Positions 33,186 to 46,423 of a DNA stretch of 64,000 nucleotides are shown here, one piece after another. The stretch is from Rhizopus arrhizus (taxonomy: Eukaryota > Mucoromycota > Mucoromycetes > Mucorales > Rhizopodaceae): NCBI GenBank assembly GCA_024220505.1, contig JAKZZE010000010.1, positions 868,001-932,000 of the forward strand, written 5' to 3'. A model generated the notes under the pieces. The model saw only the letters and a program-made list of their open reading frames with translations. It searched no databases and had not been told where the DNA came from. The first letter of the stretch is position 1. Every line of letters begins with the position of its first letter. A program made the position numbers and the translations under genes.

Positions 33186-33478
33186 ATTTAGACGGTTGGC
33201 AAATTGCTTCAGAATGGTTGATTAAGACAAAAAAAAAATGCAAACGAAAAATTATTATCATTTTTTCCCTTACCCTTTGAGATTCTAGCTCCGCAGGTCT
33301 TCATATAGAGTACTAACCGATTACCAAAATTAGAACTACGGATCACAGCAAAAACCACAACATAGCCTTAACAAATAATTCAGAGCTCTATCCCAATGGA
33401 AAATCCAAAATAATATAGGAAATCCAAAGAAATCAAGCAAGTAATAATAAGATTAATTTTCTGTTTATAAAAAGTTTT

Positions 33479-33774
33479 TTATTCTTTTTTTTCTAATGCT
33501 TGTCTCCATCTTTCTTCTCTTTCTGCTTTTAATTTCTCTAATGTACTCTTTACATCCTCTGTTGTTGTAGGTGGTTTATGTGTTTTTTCGTAGTCTGGCC
33601 AAAATTTAATGCCCTTAACAAACTTATCATAAAATTCTGGTCCACCAAAATAAAGCATACTTCCTACTGGGAAAAATACATAAAATCCAAACTATAGCAA
33701 ATTTAACCTTTAATTTACATTTAAAAGCAGATTTTGTTACATACTTTGACAACTTCTAATCGTGGTCCACCCAT
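33479..33774 (-). CDS. PET100-like cytochrome c oxidase assembly factor
   Basis: Two exons, 33774-33745 (MGGPRLEVVK) and 33691-33479, with a 53-nt GT-AG intron, give 80 residues. The sequence continues FGFYVFFPVGSMLYFGGPEF and then FWPDYEKTHKPP. This matches PET100: the MGGPxLE start, one short membrane segment with FxxPVGxMYYFG, and a charged C-terminal helix (LEKLKAEREERWRQALEKKE). Pet100 is a small inner-mitochondrial-membrane protein needed to assemble complex IV. The gene is short and split, so it is easy to overlook. It is divergent from the CTK3-like gene. Confidence 0.82.
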
Positions 33775-34085
33775 GAATGAAATATAAAAAAAAGCAAATG
33801 ATTTTTCCTTTTTAAAATTTTCCAACCCTGGGTTTTATATATCTGAGTTGGATAAATATTAGACCGAAATGACAGGTATTTAAGAAAAAAGAAATATGAA
33901 AGAATAAAAGATTACAGCACTGACAAATTAATAGCTTGTAATAAAGAAATACTTGAAATGATTAGAAGCTTATATATACATCACCGGCTACTGCTTAGAT
34001 CACTGACGCTATTTCTTTTTCCGATTTTTTTTTATTTTTCTTCTAAAAAAGATTTTTGCCTTTTTTTTTTTCTCTTAAATTTTTT
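33775..34085. promoter_or_regulatory. Shared divergent promoter, PET100-like / CTK3-like
   Basis: 311 nt between divergent starts. A pyrimidine/T-rich tract (about 34016-34085) precedes the CTK3-like ATG, a common pattern upstream of genes in this window. Confidence 0.55.
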
Positions 34086-35140
34086 ATGGCAGAAGAATCC
34101 GATCCTTTTGAATGTCGCTTGACATTTCTTTCACTACTGCAAAAACTAAATGCTTCACAACAGTCAATTCATAAAGTAGCCAACTATGCTATGAGACATA
34201 GAAAATTGTCAGAAGATTTATACAGTTGTTTAATTGAAGAACTTGAGCAGGTAAACTACCATTTCACTGCATAACAAAAAAAAAGAAGAAAAAGGAAGAA
34301 GGAGAAAGAGAGAGAGAGAGAGAAATAGCTCAACTTATTTCCTTCTTTTTTTTCTCTTTTTTCCTTTTTCTTTTTTTTTTATGATTAAAAAGTTTAATAA
34401 ATGTTGGAGTTCACTTTTGTTAATTTGTTCTTGATTTTTAATTGTCATTTTGCCTTTTTATTTAACTCTTTAGGCGTCCACTAACGCCCGACTGAATATC
34501 ATTTATGTAATGGATGCTATCTTTTCAGCTAGTCAAAAATCAAAATTTGCTGGTTATGTAGACCTCACACGACCTGATTTACCACGAATTATACACGCAG
34601 TAGTTGCTAAAGATGCAAAAAGCGTAGTTAATGTACCCAACACACAAAAGGTAAAATAGCGATAATAACTATGTTCAATATGTTTATGTTGTGTATTAGA
34701 TTATGAATCATTGGAAACGAAAAGGTATTTTTGATATTCATATTTTAGAAGAAGCAGAAAAACCATTGTTAGAACGAGAGCAAAGGTAATACATAAAAAC
34801 AGAGTAAAGGAAAATATAATGAATGATGAACAGTAGTTCTACCAAACTTGGTAACGAGTCATTTTCTAAACAAGATATATTAAGAAGGATGGAAGAAGAT
34901 AGAGAAAGGGTAAAGGAATATAACAAGAGTATATTTGTATTAAATTCATATTAGCATAAGCGAATAAAAGAGGAGATATGGATTCGACCACCTGAAGAGT
35001 CTAAAAATGCAGAATTTGAAGACTTTTGGAATTCGATAGACAAATTAAATCCTGAAGTAGATTACGAACAAATGATGCTTCAAAATAGACAAAGATTACC
35101 TTTTTACGCTTGGGATTCTGTATTTAATTATACAAAATAA
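34086..35140 (+). CDS. CTD kinase I subunit gamma (CTK3-like, CID domain)
   Basis: Five exons, 34086-34250, 34474-34650, 34700-34785, 34834-34909 and 34955-35140, give 229 residues. The protein starts MAEESDPFECRLTFLSLLQK and continues LNASQQSIHKVANYAMRHRK, EDLYSCLIEELEQ, then STNARLNIIYVMDAIFSAS and NHWKRKGIFD. This is the helical CID-like domain of Ctk3/Lsc1. Ctk3 is the gamma subunit of the CTDK-I complex, which phosphorylates Ser2 of the RNA polymerase II C-terminal domain. The C-terminal half is charged with one predicted coil (DILRRMEEDRERHKRIKEEI). All introns are GT-AG and phase-consistent. It is a good match by eye but a rapidly evolving family. Confidence 0.8.
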
Positions 35141-35336
35141 AAATAAAGTGTGTTGTAAATAAATGATTTTATTTAATAAAGCCGATTTGCACAAGTTTGC
35201 AAAAGAATATAAAGATGAGGGGGGATACATAATGTATCAAGTATTATGTGTGTTATACAAGCAACAACTTTCTGAGTTCACCAGGACTATCTAGTTCAAA
35301 GTAGGAAGGAATGTCAAATATGACACTTTCTTGTTT
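35141..35336. other. Convergent spacer
   Basis: Short AT-rich spacer between convergent genes, with an AATAAA-type signal near 35142. Confidence 0.6.
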
Positions 35337-35627
35337 TTAACTCCAGGAACTTGAAACGAGGTCCTTTTGAACATAATCATCAAAAGTAACGTTGGAGATA
35401 CCAAAGACAGTTGAACTTCTTCTTCTGCCATTATTTTTAATAGGAACAGGTGCTGTTTGAGTTGTAAATTTTGACAACACACTATCACATTCTTCTGTGA
35501 CTGATGGCCTTCTTTCTGATGACATATCGCTCAAAGAAGAAGAGGGATCTTCATGTTTCGTGGTAGGTTGACGATGATTGGACTTTGCTATATTCTCACG
35601 AAGAGAGTTGAAGATTCTTGTAAACAT
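35337..35627 (-). CDS. Small serine-rich protein, function unknown
   Basis: A single exon of 96 residues starting MFTRIFNSLRENIAKSNHRQ. The first 13 residues could form an amphipathic helix. The body is rich in Ser/Thr, with SSLSDMSSERRPSVTEE and GRRRSSTVFGISNVTFDDYV, the latter containing RRxS sites of the kind targeted by basophilic kinases. The compact C-terminal motif TVFGISNVTFDDYVQKDL looks conserved and structured, but I do not recognise a family. A stretch of about 28 nt of poly(A)/T-rich DNA lies just upstream. Confidence 0.6.
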   Translation of the reverse strand: MFTRIFNSLRENIAKSNHRQPTTKHEDPSSSLSDMSSERRPSVTEECDSVLSKFTTQTAPVPIKNNGRRRSSTVFGISNVTFDDYVQKDLVSSSWS

Positions 35628-37501
35628 TTTATTAAATGGAAAAAAAAAAAAAAATGCAAAAAAGCTTACTGAATTTATATCCTTTTTTTTTTTTTTTTTT
35701 TTCTCATCTATTTTGCATGATTAAATTACACAAATAAGAAAAAAAAGGTGTTCTAAAAAAGGAAAAAATGCCCTTTGAAAATCCATTGGTTTAGACTTTT
35801 TAGACTGACAAGATATGAAACTAAGTTAAATGCTTATCTTTGTGTGCCTTTTATTAATCCTGCTTTATTTTGAATGTTTCATTTATAATTATTTGATAAA
35901 CTGTCCTTGAATGAATACATGATTGTTTTTTTTTAAACATTGTGGTTCCTTTTTTCGTTTTTATCAACTCATTTATATAGTTGATCTCCTTCTAATTCCT
36001 TTTACTGCGCTCTTACAATTTTAACAAGCCTTTCTGTTTTTATTCTTTGGGGTTTATCTTTTGGGTTTTTATTCAGAATTTTCTCAATCAGTATTTAATA
36101 TAGAGATTGTGAATGACTGCATAAATAAAGACTTAAAATTAATGTATTTTCAAGAAAATAGCCGTCAATAAAGGCAGATTGTAACGGCTGACAGCTTAAA
36201 TTATTTATGAGTATAGAGCATTGTCGACTAAAATAAAATTACTTGTAGAATTTTGAGCAAAGGTATCTTGAGCCAATGCCTTTATTATTGCTGGAAATGC
36301 ACAGGTTTTATTCTAAGCAACGGTGTCTACAAGGGTTATGAGTTTACAGATAATTGCGGTTAATGAGTTTGCTTAAGGTTTTATGGTAGAACTTTTACTT
36401 ATGATGCTAGAATTAACCAAAATGTTGAATTTCTTTGTGTAAAGAATTATATTAAAAAAAAAGAGGAAAGGACAAGTATTTGAGAAGCTTGTATGATGTG
36501 ATTATTGAAGAGCAAATGATGTTTAATGTTAAAAGCTCGAAGGATGGTATCAATTAGGGTTTATAGGGCAAGGATGAGACAAGATATATAAAAAGTGATT
36601 TAAATAGACGGAAAATATGAAGAGCTAATGATATAATAATAAACAATTAATTAAAGTTTACTTATAAAATTGAAAGAGTGACTATGTACAGAATAATGAA
36701 TATCATTTTTGAGTGTAGAATGTTGAAACTCTTCTTAATATTAAATTGAAAATTTTGTTTTAAATATGAATTATGATCAACTTCATATTGCTTGTTATCC
36801 TTATATTTCATCAAGTTTGCACCACAATACTTGCACTCAAAAATAAGCAAGGATGAGAAGAGAGAAGTCATTGAATTTTCAAAGTGAGCATCAACCGACA
36901 TTTGCCAAGAGAATATTTTGGTACGATTGATCAATGGCACCTAATGCTTGACTATATGTTTAGGATATATTTGAACTATTAGCTTGTGCTTATTGCAATT
37001 AGTGAAAAACATCTTGCGATAAAGCACTTTTAATGAACCTAATTCTACAATAGTTTAAGCAATTTGAGTTACAGCAAAAAAGATAATTTCTTTTATTGGA
37101 CCAATTTTAATGATATCACGCCTGTACGACCATTGTTAATTTCTCGCATGATAATTTGTTCACTTGTAAAAACTAATTTACGCTTATTTCGATGTAAGGC
37201 AGGGATTGGACTTGTACCAGACCTATTCAACATCTCAAATGTGCCAAAATTTTAATTTCTGGAGCTTGCCTGACACCAAAGAAAGAATTATAAGTTAAAA
37301 ATTTTGCTTTTAAAAAAGCCTTTAAAGGTTGATACCTTTTTTGTAATTCCTATAAAAAAAAAGGTACGATACAGACGTAGCCTTTGAATCAATTTAATCT
37401 CTGGAATAAATTGATTATTTTATGAACATGCTCTTTTTTATTTTTCTATGTAAAATTATGTATGTATATGTACGTGTTTAATTGTATGAAGTGTTTTGTT
37501 T
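35628..37501. other. Intergenic DNA with uncertain coding relics
   Basis: Two minus-strand fragments look weakly protein-like. 36940-36662 contains FECKYCGANLMKY, a CxxC half-finger like those near the N-terminus of Helitron replicases or zinc-finger transposases. 37233-37093 encodes a basic 46-residue frame (HRNKRKLVFTSEQIIMREIN). Neither has a convincing family or gene structure. Confidence 0.4.
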
Positions 37502-38734
<1,233 letters not shown>

Positions 38735-40127
38735 GTTTATAAATAGTAGTACAAAAGAAAATAGAAAGTAGAAAAAAGCTAAAGATTGAAATAGTTGAAA
38801 ACTTTAAAAGCAGTCATTTTTTTTTTTTTTTTTTTTTTTCTATTAGAATGACTCATGTGAACTCATTATGAGTGCCAATAGGCTTAGTGTAACCAATATG
38901 TCATTTTTTCATTTTCATATGATGAATTGTAGCTGTTTTTTTAATATTTTCATTTTCGCTGTGTTTGATCGATCTTAATGATTTGAAAACGAACTGAATA
39001 TAGTTTAATTTATTGGAATGTCCTCAAAAGGCCTAATCTCAACTGTAAAACATCTAAAAAATAAATTTACGTACTCTATTCTTCTTTGTACTAGAAGGTT
39101 GCTTTTAATATGTGACTCGAATAATATTTTCTCTTCATTTTTTTACTAGTAAATTCATTTTAATTATACACACATCAGTAAATCTGTTTTACTTAATGTA
39201 TGACAACAACCTCATCTTATTTGTCGTTATACAATAAGCTTTCTTCTATCTATATAAGCCTACAATGTACATGCATTCGACTTGAATTAAAAGATTTGCT
39301 TAATTACATAAACTTTATATTAAGAGTTGTAAACGATGAGTATATATGCAAAATATACGTGCATGCATATGTTCCCTTTATTAAAAAAAAAAGGAAAAGC
39401 CTTGGAAGTGACAATACTTCATAAAACTAACCAACTGTTTTCGACAAGATTAATTTCTTCATTTTAATATATTATAAAAGTATTGTTCTTTAATCCTATA
39501 CTATCATTAAAATACGTATTCACCTCTTTTATATGATTTCAAATAGTATCCATGTTGGATATATGTGGGAGAACAAAAAGATTACAAGCACCCTCATAAG
39601 ATAGCTCTACTTTTTCATATTTTCTTCAAAAGTGAGCTATCAAAATTTTCTTACAAATAAATACCTGGTCCTTACATTAAAATTGAACTATAAGTCATTA
39701 AGAATCTTGTTTATTTTAGCCAAATTTTAAGCTTTTGCACAAACAAAAATGTGAAGTACAGATAATTATTTAGCATCATTTAATTAAGATGGCTCATAAC
39801 AAATTGAAAAAATGACGTTTTAAATGAATCAAAGTAGGACTTTTTCAATATCAAAAATTACAACCAACATAGACTTGAAGATCACTCAGCGTGAAAAAAG
39901 CCATTTCAAAGTCAATTTCGGTGTTTAAAATCATATGTGTGGAATGAGAAAGCAAATGTGTTGACAAGAAGTGCGATACAAGGATCCCCCTCTTTTTTCG
40001 TAAATAATAGGTAAAGAAAGAAGGACTCATCCATCTAAAAAAGCATAATTACTAACCTATACTTCATTCTTTAAACAACAACCTTCAACAAATTTCAAAC
40101 ATTTCATTATCTTAAATTCATCACTTG
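38735..40127. other. Intergenic DNA upstream of RPS5
   Basis: AT-rich with a T run near 38818-38839. No gene recognised. The part next to RPS5 presumably holds its promoter. Confidence 0.5.
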
Positions 40128-40159
40128 CATCCATCCATCCATCCATCCATCCATCCATC
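40128..40159 (+). repeat. (CATC)8 microsatellite in the RPS5 5' region
   Basis: Eight perfect CATC units ending 31 nt before the RPS5 ATG, so very likely within the 5' UTR or core promoter. A related repeat lies in the RPL35 locus. Confidence 0.95.
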
Positions 40160-40177
40160 TATTATTGCTTCAACAAT

Positions 40178-40216
40178 ATGATAGACCATCATGCCTGCCT
40201 TAGGTTTGCCCGCTAA
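40178..40216 (+). promoter_or_regulatory. Short uORF overlapping the RPS5 start
   Basis: An ATG at 40178 opens a 12-codon frame ([12 protein letters not shown]) that ends at 40216, out of frame with RPS5 and overlapping its first 26 bases. It would matter only if transcription starts upstream of 40178. It could then reduce RPS5 initiation or be bypassed by leaky scanning. Confidence 0.45.
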
Positions 40217-40912
40217 CGTCAGCGCCACCGCTGATGGTACTCGTAAATTGTTCAACAAGTGGTCTTATGAAGATGTCGAAGTTAAAGACATTTCTCTCCA
40301 AGATTACATTCAAATCCGTCAACAAGTTTACTTGCCCCACACCGCTGGTCGTTTCGCTGTCAAGCGTTTCCGTAAGGCTCAGGTATGCAGAATTGAAGGA
40401 TAATAAAAAGAAAAGAATTAATTAGTTTGGTTAGTGTCCCATTGTTGAACGTTTGACTAATGCTTTGATGATGACTGGTCGTAACAACGGTAAGAAGCTC
40501 ATGGCTGCCCGTATTGTTCAACATGCTTTCGAAATTATCAACTTGTTGACTGATGCCAATCCTCTTCAAATCCTCGTTGATGCTATCATCAACTGTGGTC
40601 CTCGTGAAGACTCTACCCGTATCGGTTCTCAAGGTACCGTTCGTCGTCAAGCTGTTGATGTTTCTCCTCTCCGTCGTGTCAACCAAGCCATCTCTTTGTT
40701 GACTGTTGGTACTCGTGAATCTGCTTTCCGTAACGTCAAGACTGTTGCCGAATGTCTTGCTGACGAATTGATCAACGCTGCTAAGGGTTCTGCCAACTCT
40801 TACGCTATCAAGAAGAAGGATGAACTTGAACGTGTTGCCAAGTGTAAGCTATCTATTTTCTCATGTCTATGTGTATGTATACTTACATTTCTATTTTATA
40901 GCCAACCGATAA
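40191..40912 (+). CDS. RPS5: 40S ribosomal protein S5 (uS7)
   Basis: Three exons, 40191-40382, 40435-40843 and 40902-40912, give 203 residues. The protein includes [113 protein letters not shown] and a C-terminal AKSNR end, diagnostic for eukaryotic uS7. It binds 18S rRNA at the head and contacts tRNA in the E site of the small subunit. The last exon carries only the final Ser-Asn-Arg and the stop. Codon use is C-rich at third positions compared with neighbours, as expected for a highly expressed gene. Confidence 0.98.
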
Positions 40913-43690
40913 ATGGTTTTTACGACATTTTTATACAACAAAAGAAGAGAGCTCGCATTACGCTTACTTGTTTTCTCTTTACATTAAAAAAGATTTACAA
41001 ACAATAACAACTGATTTTTTTTTATTCAATCAATCACATATATGATGCAAGATTTTAAGTTGTAGGAATGAATTTGAATGTATTTATCGCTGTATAAGTA
41101 TTACAAGTTAGTTTTGAGAGCCATAATGTAGAAGTGTTGTAGGCTTATCTGCTTCATGAGTAAAATTACAAATCTTGTTTCTCTAAATTGTTAGCTCTTC
41201 AATTTGTTAAGAATAAAGGAAAGCAAATCAAGTGTGACCAGGAGAGTCTTCTTTTTTCTCTTATTGCTATTAATATACACTGATGTGTACATCTTTATCA
41301 CCAGCAATAAGAAAATATTGTGTATTGAGTTTTTTATCATACTTTTTATGTGCTGCTTTTTTTTTTTGGTAATGTTTGCGGATTATATAGATTGAAGAAA
41401 TAACTGTAAACACAATTTGTTTGCTATAGATTGGAAACTACCTTTTTCCTTTATTCAACCCAACCTTTCGTATAAAAAAAGAGAAAGAACAAACAATGAT
41501 GCTTTGATGGTTGCTTTTAATTTTCTTGGTTTTCACAGGATTGAACCAATTTTTCCTCATTTTCTTAATTGAAAAATAGAATGGACTTCTGAGTTGAGTT
41601 TCAAATCACAGCGAACGAAGATTGCTGCCAAAAATTTTCTATATATTGACCTTTGCCATACAAAGCTTCACGCACATGTAAATGAGTTTTAATAAGATTG
41701 TCTTTTTCTTGTAAGTAATAAGTTGAAATAAATAAATATTTGTAGAGGACGTTATAAATATATCGCTATAACCTTTTATTTTTATTACATAATATTAATG
41801 TACCATCGTTATTGATTAAGACGCTTAATTTCTTCCTTTTTTTCCAAGCGAGCATAAACTAGGTTGCTTAAGGTTAGCTTACACATGTAATAAAAAAGAA
41901 GCAAAATATTTTTTAAATGGCGAATAAACAAGCGCAACCAGTTCTTTGTAGTGATAATCCCTCTTGGTATCTGTAAACAATAAATTACTGCTTCAAATAA
42001 AAAATAAAAATGCCTTGACTGTTCATTTTTAATAAGGTTTAGATTGTAATAAAGGTTACCCTTTATTGTTTGTACAACCATTCTCTGCATGAATTTTACG
42101 TAATTTAAAGACCTACCCCTTGATTTTCACTTGTAAAAACACACGCATGAACAGAAGAACTTTTCATATTCAAACTATTGCTACATAAAACTGAACAGGT
42201 TTAATTTAACTCGATAGCAACATAAAGGATGAGTTATGACTAGTTTTGCATATAACGCGTGTTGCTAAATGATGATAATTTACACCCAACATCCCAAAGA
42301 AATAGATAAAATAGATTACCAACCTATTAATATATTTCTGATTTTCTTTCTGATTGATCTTCAAGTTTACTTTCATAAAAACAAACTTCATGATTAAATG
42401 TAAAAAAAAAAAAAAAAAAAAAAAAAAGAATCATAAATCTTCATTTGTCTGAAAAATAAACTTATAGCATTTCTAAAATGTTATATACGACACTGAAATA
42501 AGTCCCAAAAAATTAAATGCAGTTTTTCTGCAAACATATTTTTCATGTATCTCCTAGCTTTCCACTACCACGAATACAACTTCGCTTAAAATATGATTTA
42601 TCACGCTGAATTCAACTTAAATGGTTGAGAAAAGCTATTTATCGTAATGATCTAAGTATAAATTCACTGCGGAAGACATTAGAGAGGGTTCCTAAATTTA
42701 TAAGAAACGCACAATTGTCTCACTGCTTGAAGAATAATAGAGGATAAATACAATGAATACGATAGCTTCAAAAAGTGTGTACAGAAATGAACCGATGCCA
42801 AAAAGACTGCTCTATTTCTAATAAAATTGACGAGATTATATTTACAAATACTATTCAAAATGCCATTTACCATCTCCATTGAGCAAAATATAAAAAATAG
42901 ATACTTTGTCTTTAAGCTAAGTTATTAAGTAATAATCAATAACTAACGCAGAAGAACCTAATATAGGTTCAAATGAAGGAAAATAAAAAAATGCCTATTT
43001 TTCATGTTGGATCGGATCAACTTGGCAACTACATTTACAGTTTTGCTCCTATAAAAGCGAAAATAGTTGCTGGAAAGACTTGAAAGAGAATTTTGAGTGC
43101 GGCGGTTAAACAAATTGCTGTAAAAAGAACTCTTGAATCAACTTCACCAATGTATTAAAAGCATTCAGAAGGATTGGGCTCAAAGTAAATGTATAGGTAT
43201 TGCTATTACAGCATTCTAATTTCGTTTGTAATATAGGCTAGCAAACGTAAAATCAACAGATTAACTTATTGATAAAAATTCTGACAAAAATGAATATAAA
43301 AATCAGTTGATATTTCAAGAAAAAACCAGAACAGCAGTATTGTACGTATATGATACTTCATTATAATCAAATAAAATTGCTGATAACGCAAATAAAAAAT
43401 AAAAAATAAAAAAAACTTATGCTCACTCAGAACAGAACATATGCTAAAGCGCCTCGTTATATGAAGCTATATGTAAAGGAGTTATATGTTATTAGTACAT
43501 GGATATCAAGATTACTACCGATGACAACTGCTTTTTTTGATATTGGAAAAACAATTTTATAAAAATATTTACCAAGAACACTTTAATTGGATATATTGAT
43601 ATTACCTTCCCCGAATAAGGTATCAATAACAGTAAAGCTTTTATTCTTCAAACGAGTTAAGTAGGAATTTCCGATACATATAATATACCA
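40913..43690. other. Gene-poor DNA between RPS5 and the 44-kb ORF
   Basis: No convincing gene. A plus-strand peptide near 42991-43083 (MPIFHVGSDQLGNYIYSFAP) looks protein-like but is isolated and followed by stops, so it may be a repeat relic. An A run lies at about 42401-42426. Confidence 0.45.
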
Positions 43691-43978
43691 AAGTCTGACC
43701 TTCATCGGTCACGCTCCTCTTGTACTGTTTTCGTCCGTGAGTTCAAGGGATTCATTGACCAAAATATCAACAGGGGCGTTGTAAGAGGGAGGAAGAGTAA
43801 ATAATTGAATGGAGATATCGTCTTCATCGAAGTGGACACTGAGCGACTTTTGAAATAATATCTTGTGTTTATTGACCAAAGGGTTAACAAAAAAATTCAT
43901 AATATATTTAAGTTAATGTTTGCTAAATTATAGTATTATAGGTCAAATCAGCAATGAAAGTCTTTCAATTCCACTAAA

Positions 43979-44566
43979 TTGAATGACAACCAGTCACTCA
44001 TTATAACAGAGAGCCTTTTATCATATGGTTTGATAGTATGCATTGCTTTAATTGCAATGCACTTCCATTTACTTAATAGGCCAATATTTTTGTATGCAAT
44101 GCCACCTCTAAATCGGAACCACTCACTGTTCGCCTCAAACCATAATTTACACTTTTCAGGTCCACACACAGTTTCTGACAGGTTGTACAGGAACAGATCA
44201 GTCGATGGCACAATGCATATCAATGATGGAGTACTGTTTTCTGTGCGTCAGACGTTAAACAACACAGTCAACCTCAATGATGATACTACTGAGCGGCAGA
44301 TTGAAAGCTTCATGATCATACCAATCCAACGATCAGAATTGACGGTAACCATTGATGGTTCTGATAATATTGTAAATGAATATGGCCGCATGGTATATAT
44401 CGCCTCCTGTAGTGACGAAGAAAAAGTGTTCTACATGAGCTATGAAATCACCAGCATTGGCAATATTTTTCTTGGTCGAGCTATTAGTAATGCAAAGACA
44501 GTGAAGACTAGAAGTGAGAAAAGGCTACATGCTGCTTTAATTATAGCATTACAATGTAGCTTGTAA
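43979..44566 (+). CDS. Uncharacterised open frame, 195 residues, doubtful
   Basis: The longest open frame between RPS5 and RPL35. It has one possible membrane segment near residues 12-34 (YGLIVCIALIAMHFHLL) and a C-terminal half with mixed composition (RQTLNNTVNLNDDTTERQIE, YEITSIGNIFLGRAI). I recognise no family. The opposite strand also has a long open stretch (43948-44223), and another minus-strand frame ends near 43702. The locus may be a decayed repeat-derived gene read in the wrong frame. Kept because the length is unusual for chance in AT-rich DNA. Confidence 0.25.
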   Translation: MNDNQSLIITESLLSYGLIVCIALIAMHFHLLNRPIFLYAMPPLNRNHSLFASNHNLHFSGPHTVSDRLYRNRSVDGTMHINDGVLFSVRQTLNNTVNLNDDTTERQIESFMIIPIQRSELTVTIDGSDNIVNEYGRMVYIASCSDEEKVFYMSYEITSIGNIFLGRAISNAKTVKTRSEKRLHAALIIALQCSL

Positions 44567-46423
44567 TGTGATGATCAGTACAATTTCAGGCTCACAAAAA
44601 GTAAAATAGTAGAGCCAACTTACCCTAAACTAGATTATAACGGTAAAGATAGTAATTCTATTGATACATATAATCGATTAGTCTATATTGATGTTCGAAT
44701 AAATCAGGAAATGCTCGCATAATCGATCAGTATGTTAAAACTGGATATCAATCGTTCTTTGTTATTTATGACCTTTCAAATCTCACTGGCTAAGTGTCTG
44801 GCTACAAGACTGGACATGAGCTATTATCTCAATGATAACATCTGTGGTGACGAAGACAGGGAAGGAAAGAAAGACCGATGATTTGCTTGAATAGCATACA
44901 CACAACTTGTGAAAAAAAAAAAGACGTTCTGTTCAATAATGTCGTATTCACCTTGATTATTTTTTTAATACTATGTGAGATCACTCAAATGCTCTTAAAT
45001 TTATAACTTGTACAATGTATCATGTATAACACAGTAGTATGTACGATAAACAGTCCACACAATTATACTGTATCACCTTATATCATAAGCCACATTGTGA
45101 TATTGCAAGACATATTTTGTATTGAACGGGCTCTCTCTCTCGTCCTGTCAATTGAGATTCAAGAGATTTATCAATTGTTTGACTTATTTGTTAGTTTTAT
45201 TGATCAAAAGACATTGTTCTGACAAATATGAAATATGAGACAGAAACTAAAAAGTAAAAAGACAATAGTTGTGAAACTAAAGATTGTATACATGACTTTA
45301 TTCATAAAAACAATTAAGGCTGTTTATGCTTTTTGAATATCTGGATCTTTACCTTTATTTTAATTGATCGGTTAAAAGTAATGATATAGGAAGGGTGGGA
45401 AAGATAATGGAAAGATAATAGATAAAAGTTAGCCGCTGTCTTCTTGATATATCAAGGAACAACGAATGACAAGTTCCTGCAAAATACGAACACATGCTCA
45501 GTAATATATGGTATGTTGATAGTGACAAGCCTGATGCAAGCATAGCATTGCCTGTATAGACACTTCATCACCAGCTACGACTTCTTGCTCGTTGATATCC
45601 TATTATTCCGAAAAGAGCTACAGTTTATGTCAAGGTTACGATGCTTAGGAGCAAGTGACACCTAAAGTGTCAAGAACTCGTGAGTTGAAAGAGGAAAGTC
45701 GAACCAGACGATATTCTCTTTCAAAAGAATAAAATAAAAGGGGGATATGATTCAATCATCACATCTAACGATGATAATGGAGACCATGCCATGATTAGGT
45801 CCAGTACAAAAGTCATGTCACTCTCCGAGATCAATTTGTTAAATATAAAAAAGTAAGGATAGATAATTACTGTTCATTGGTTTATAAAAATCAGCCAAAG
45901 TAAGATCAGACAATTAGTCATCTGTTACTGCAGTGGTAGTACTATAAGTAAGGCCTTTGGCCTTTGCTCTACTTCCTGTGGTTGCACTCGAACTTTTGCA
46001 TAAAAAAAAGCGTTTGCTATAAAATAAAAATGATTAGCTTCATCTGATAATGCTTGATTCATGCGTAGTTTTTGTCAATTTCTTTTCATGAGTCTATGTT
46101 TTGTAGAACCATTTGGAAGCAGCTTAATTCATGATCCAGAAAATAGGAGCAAAATTAACAACTTTATTGCTTTTCAATTTTTTTCTGGTTTTATAAATAT
46201 GTCGCCTTATAGTATAATATATCCATCTGTGTACCCAACATGTTGTTAACATCAAGATAATTTGAAAATCCTTGTCATTCTAAAAATATATGGCATTTAT
46301 ATTGCAATAAAACTACAATACGAAAATACTCTTGCATTCAACTTATATGGCATCTCCATATTTGTAATCACTTGTTGGCAACTAGAATAAAAACTTCAAG
46401 CTATTTTTATTTCAAAGTCATAT
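44567..46423. other. Gene-poor AT-rich DNA
   Basis: Fragments such as YPKLDYNGKDSNSIDTYNRL near 44620-44680 (+) suggest decayed coding sequence continuing from the 44-kb region. Nothing identifiable. Confidence 0.4.
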
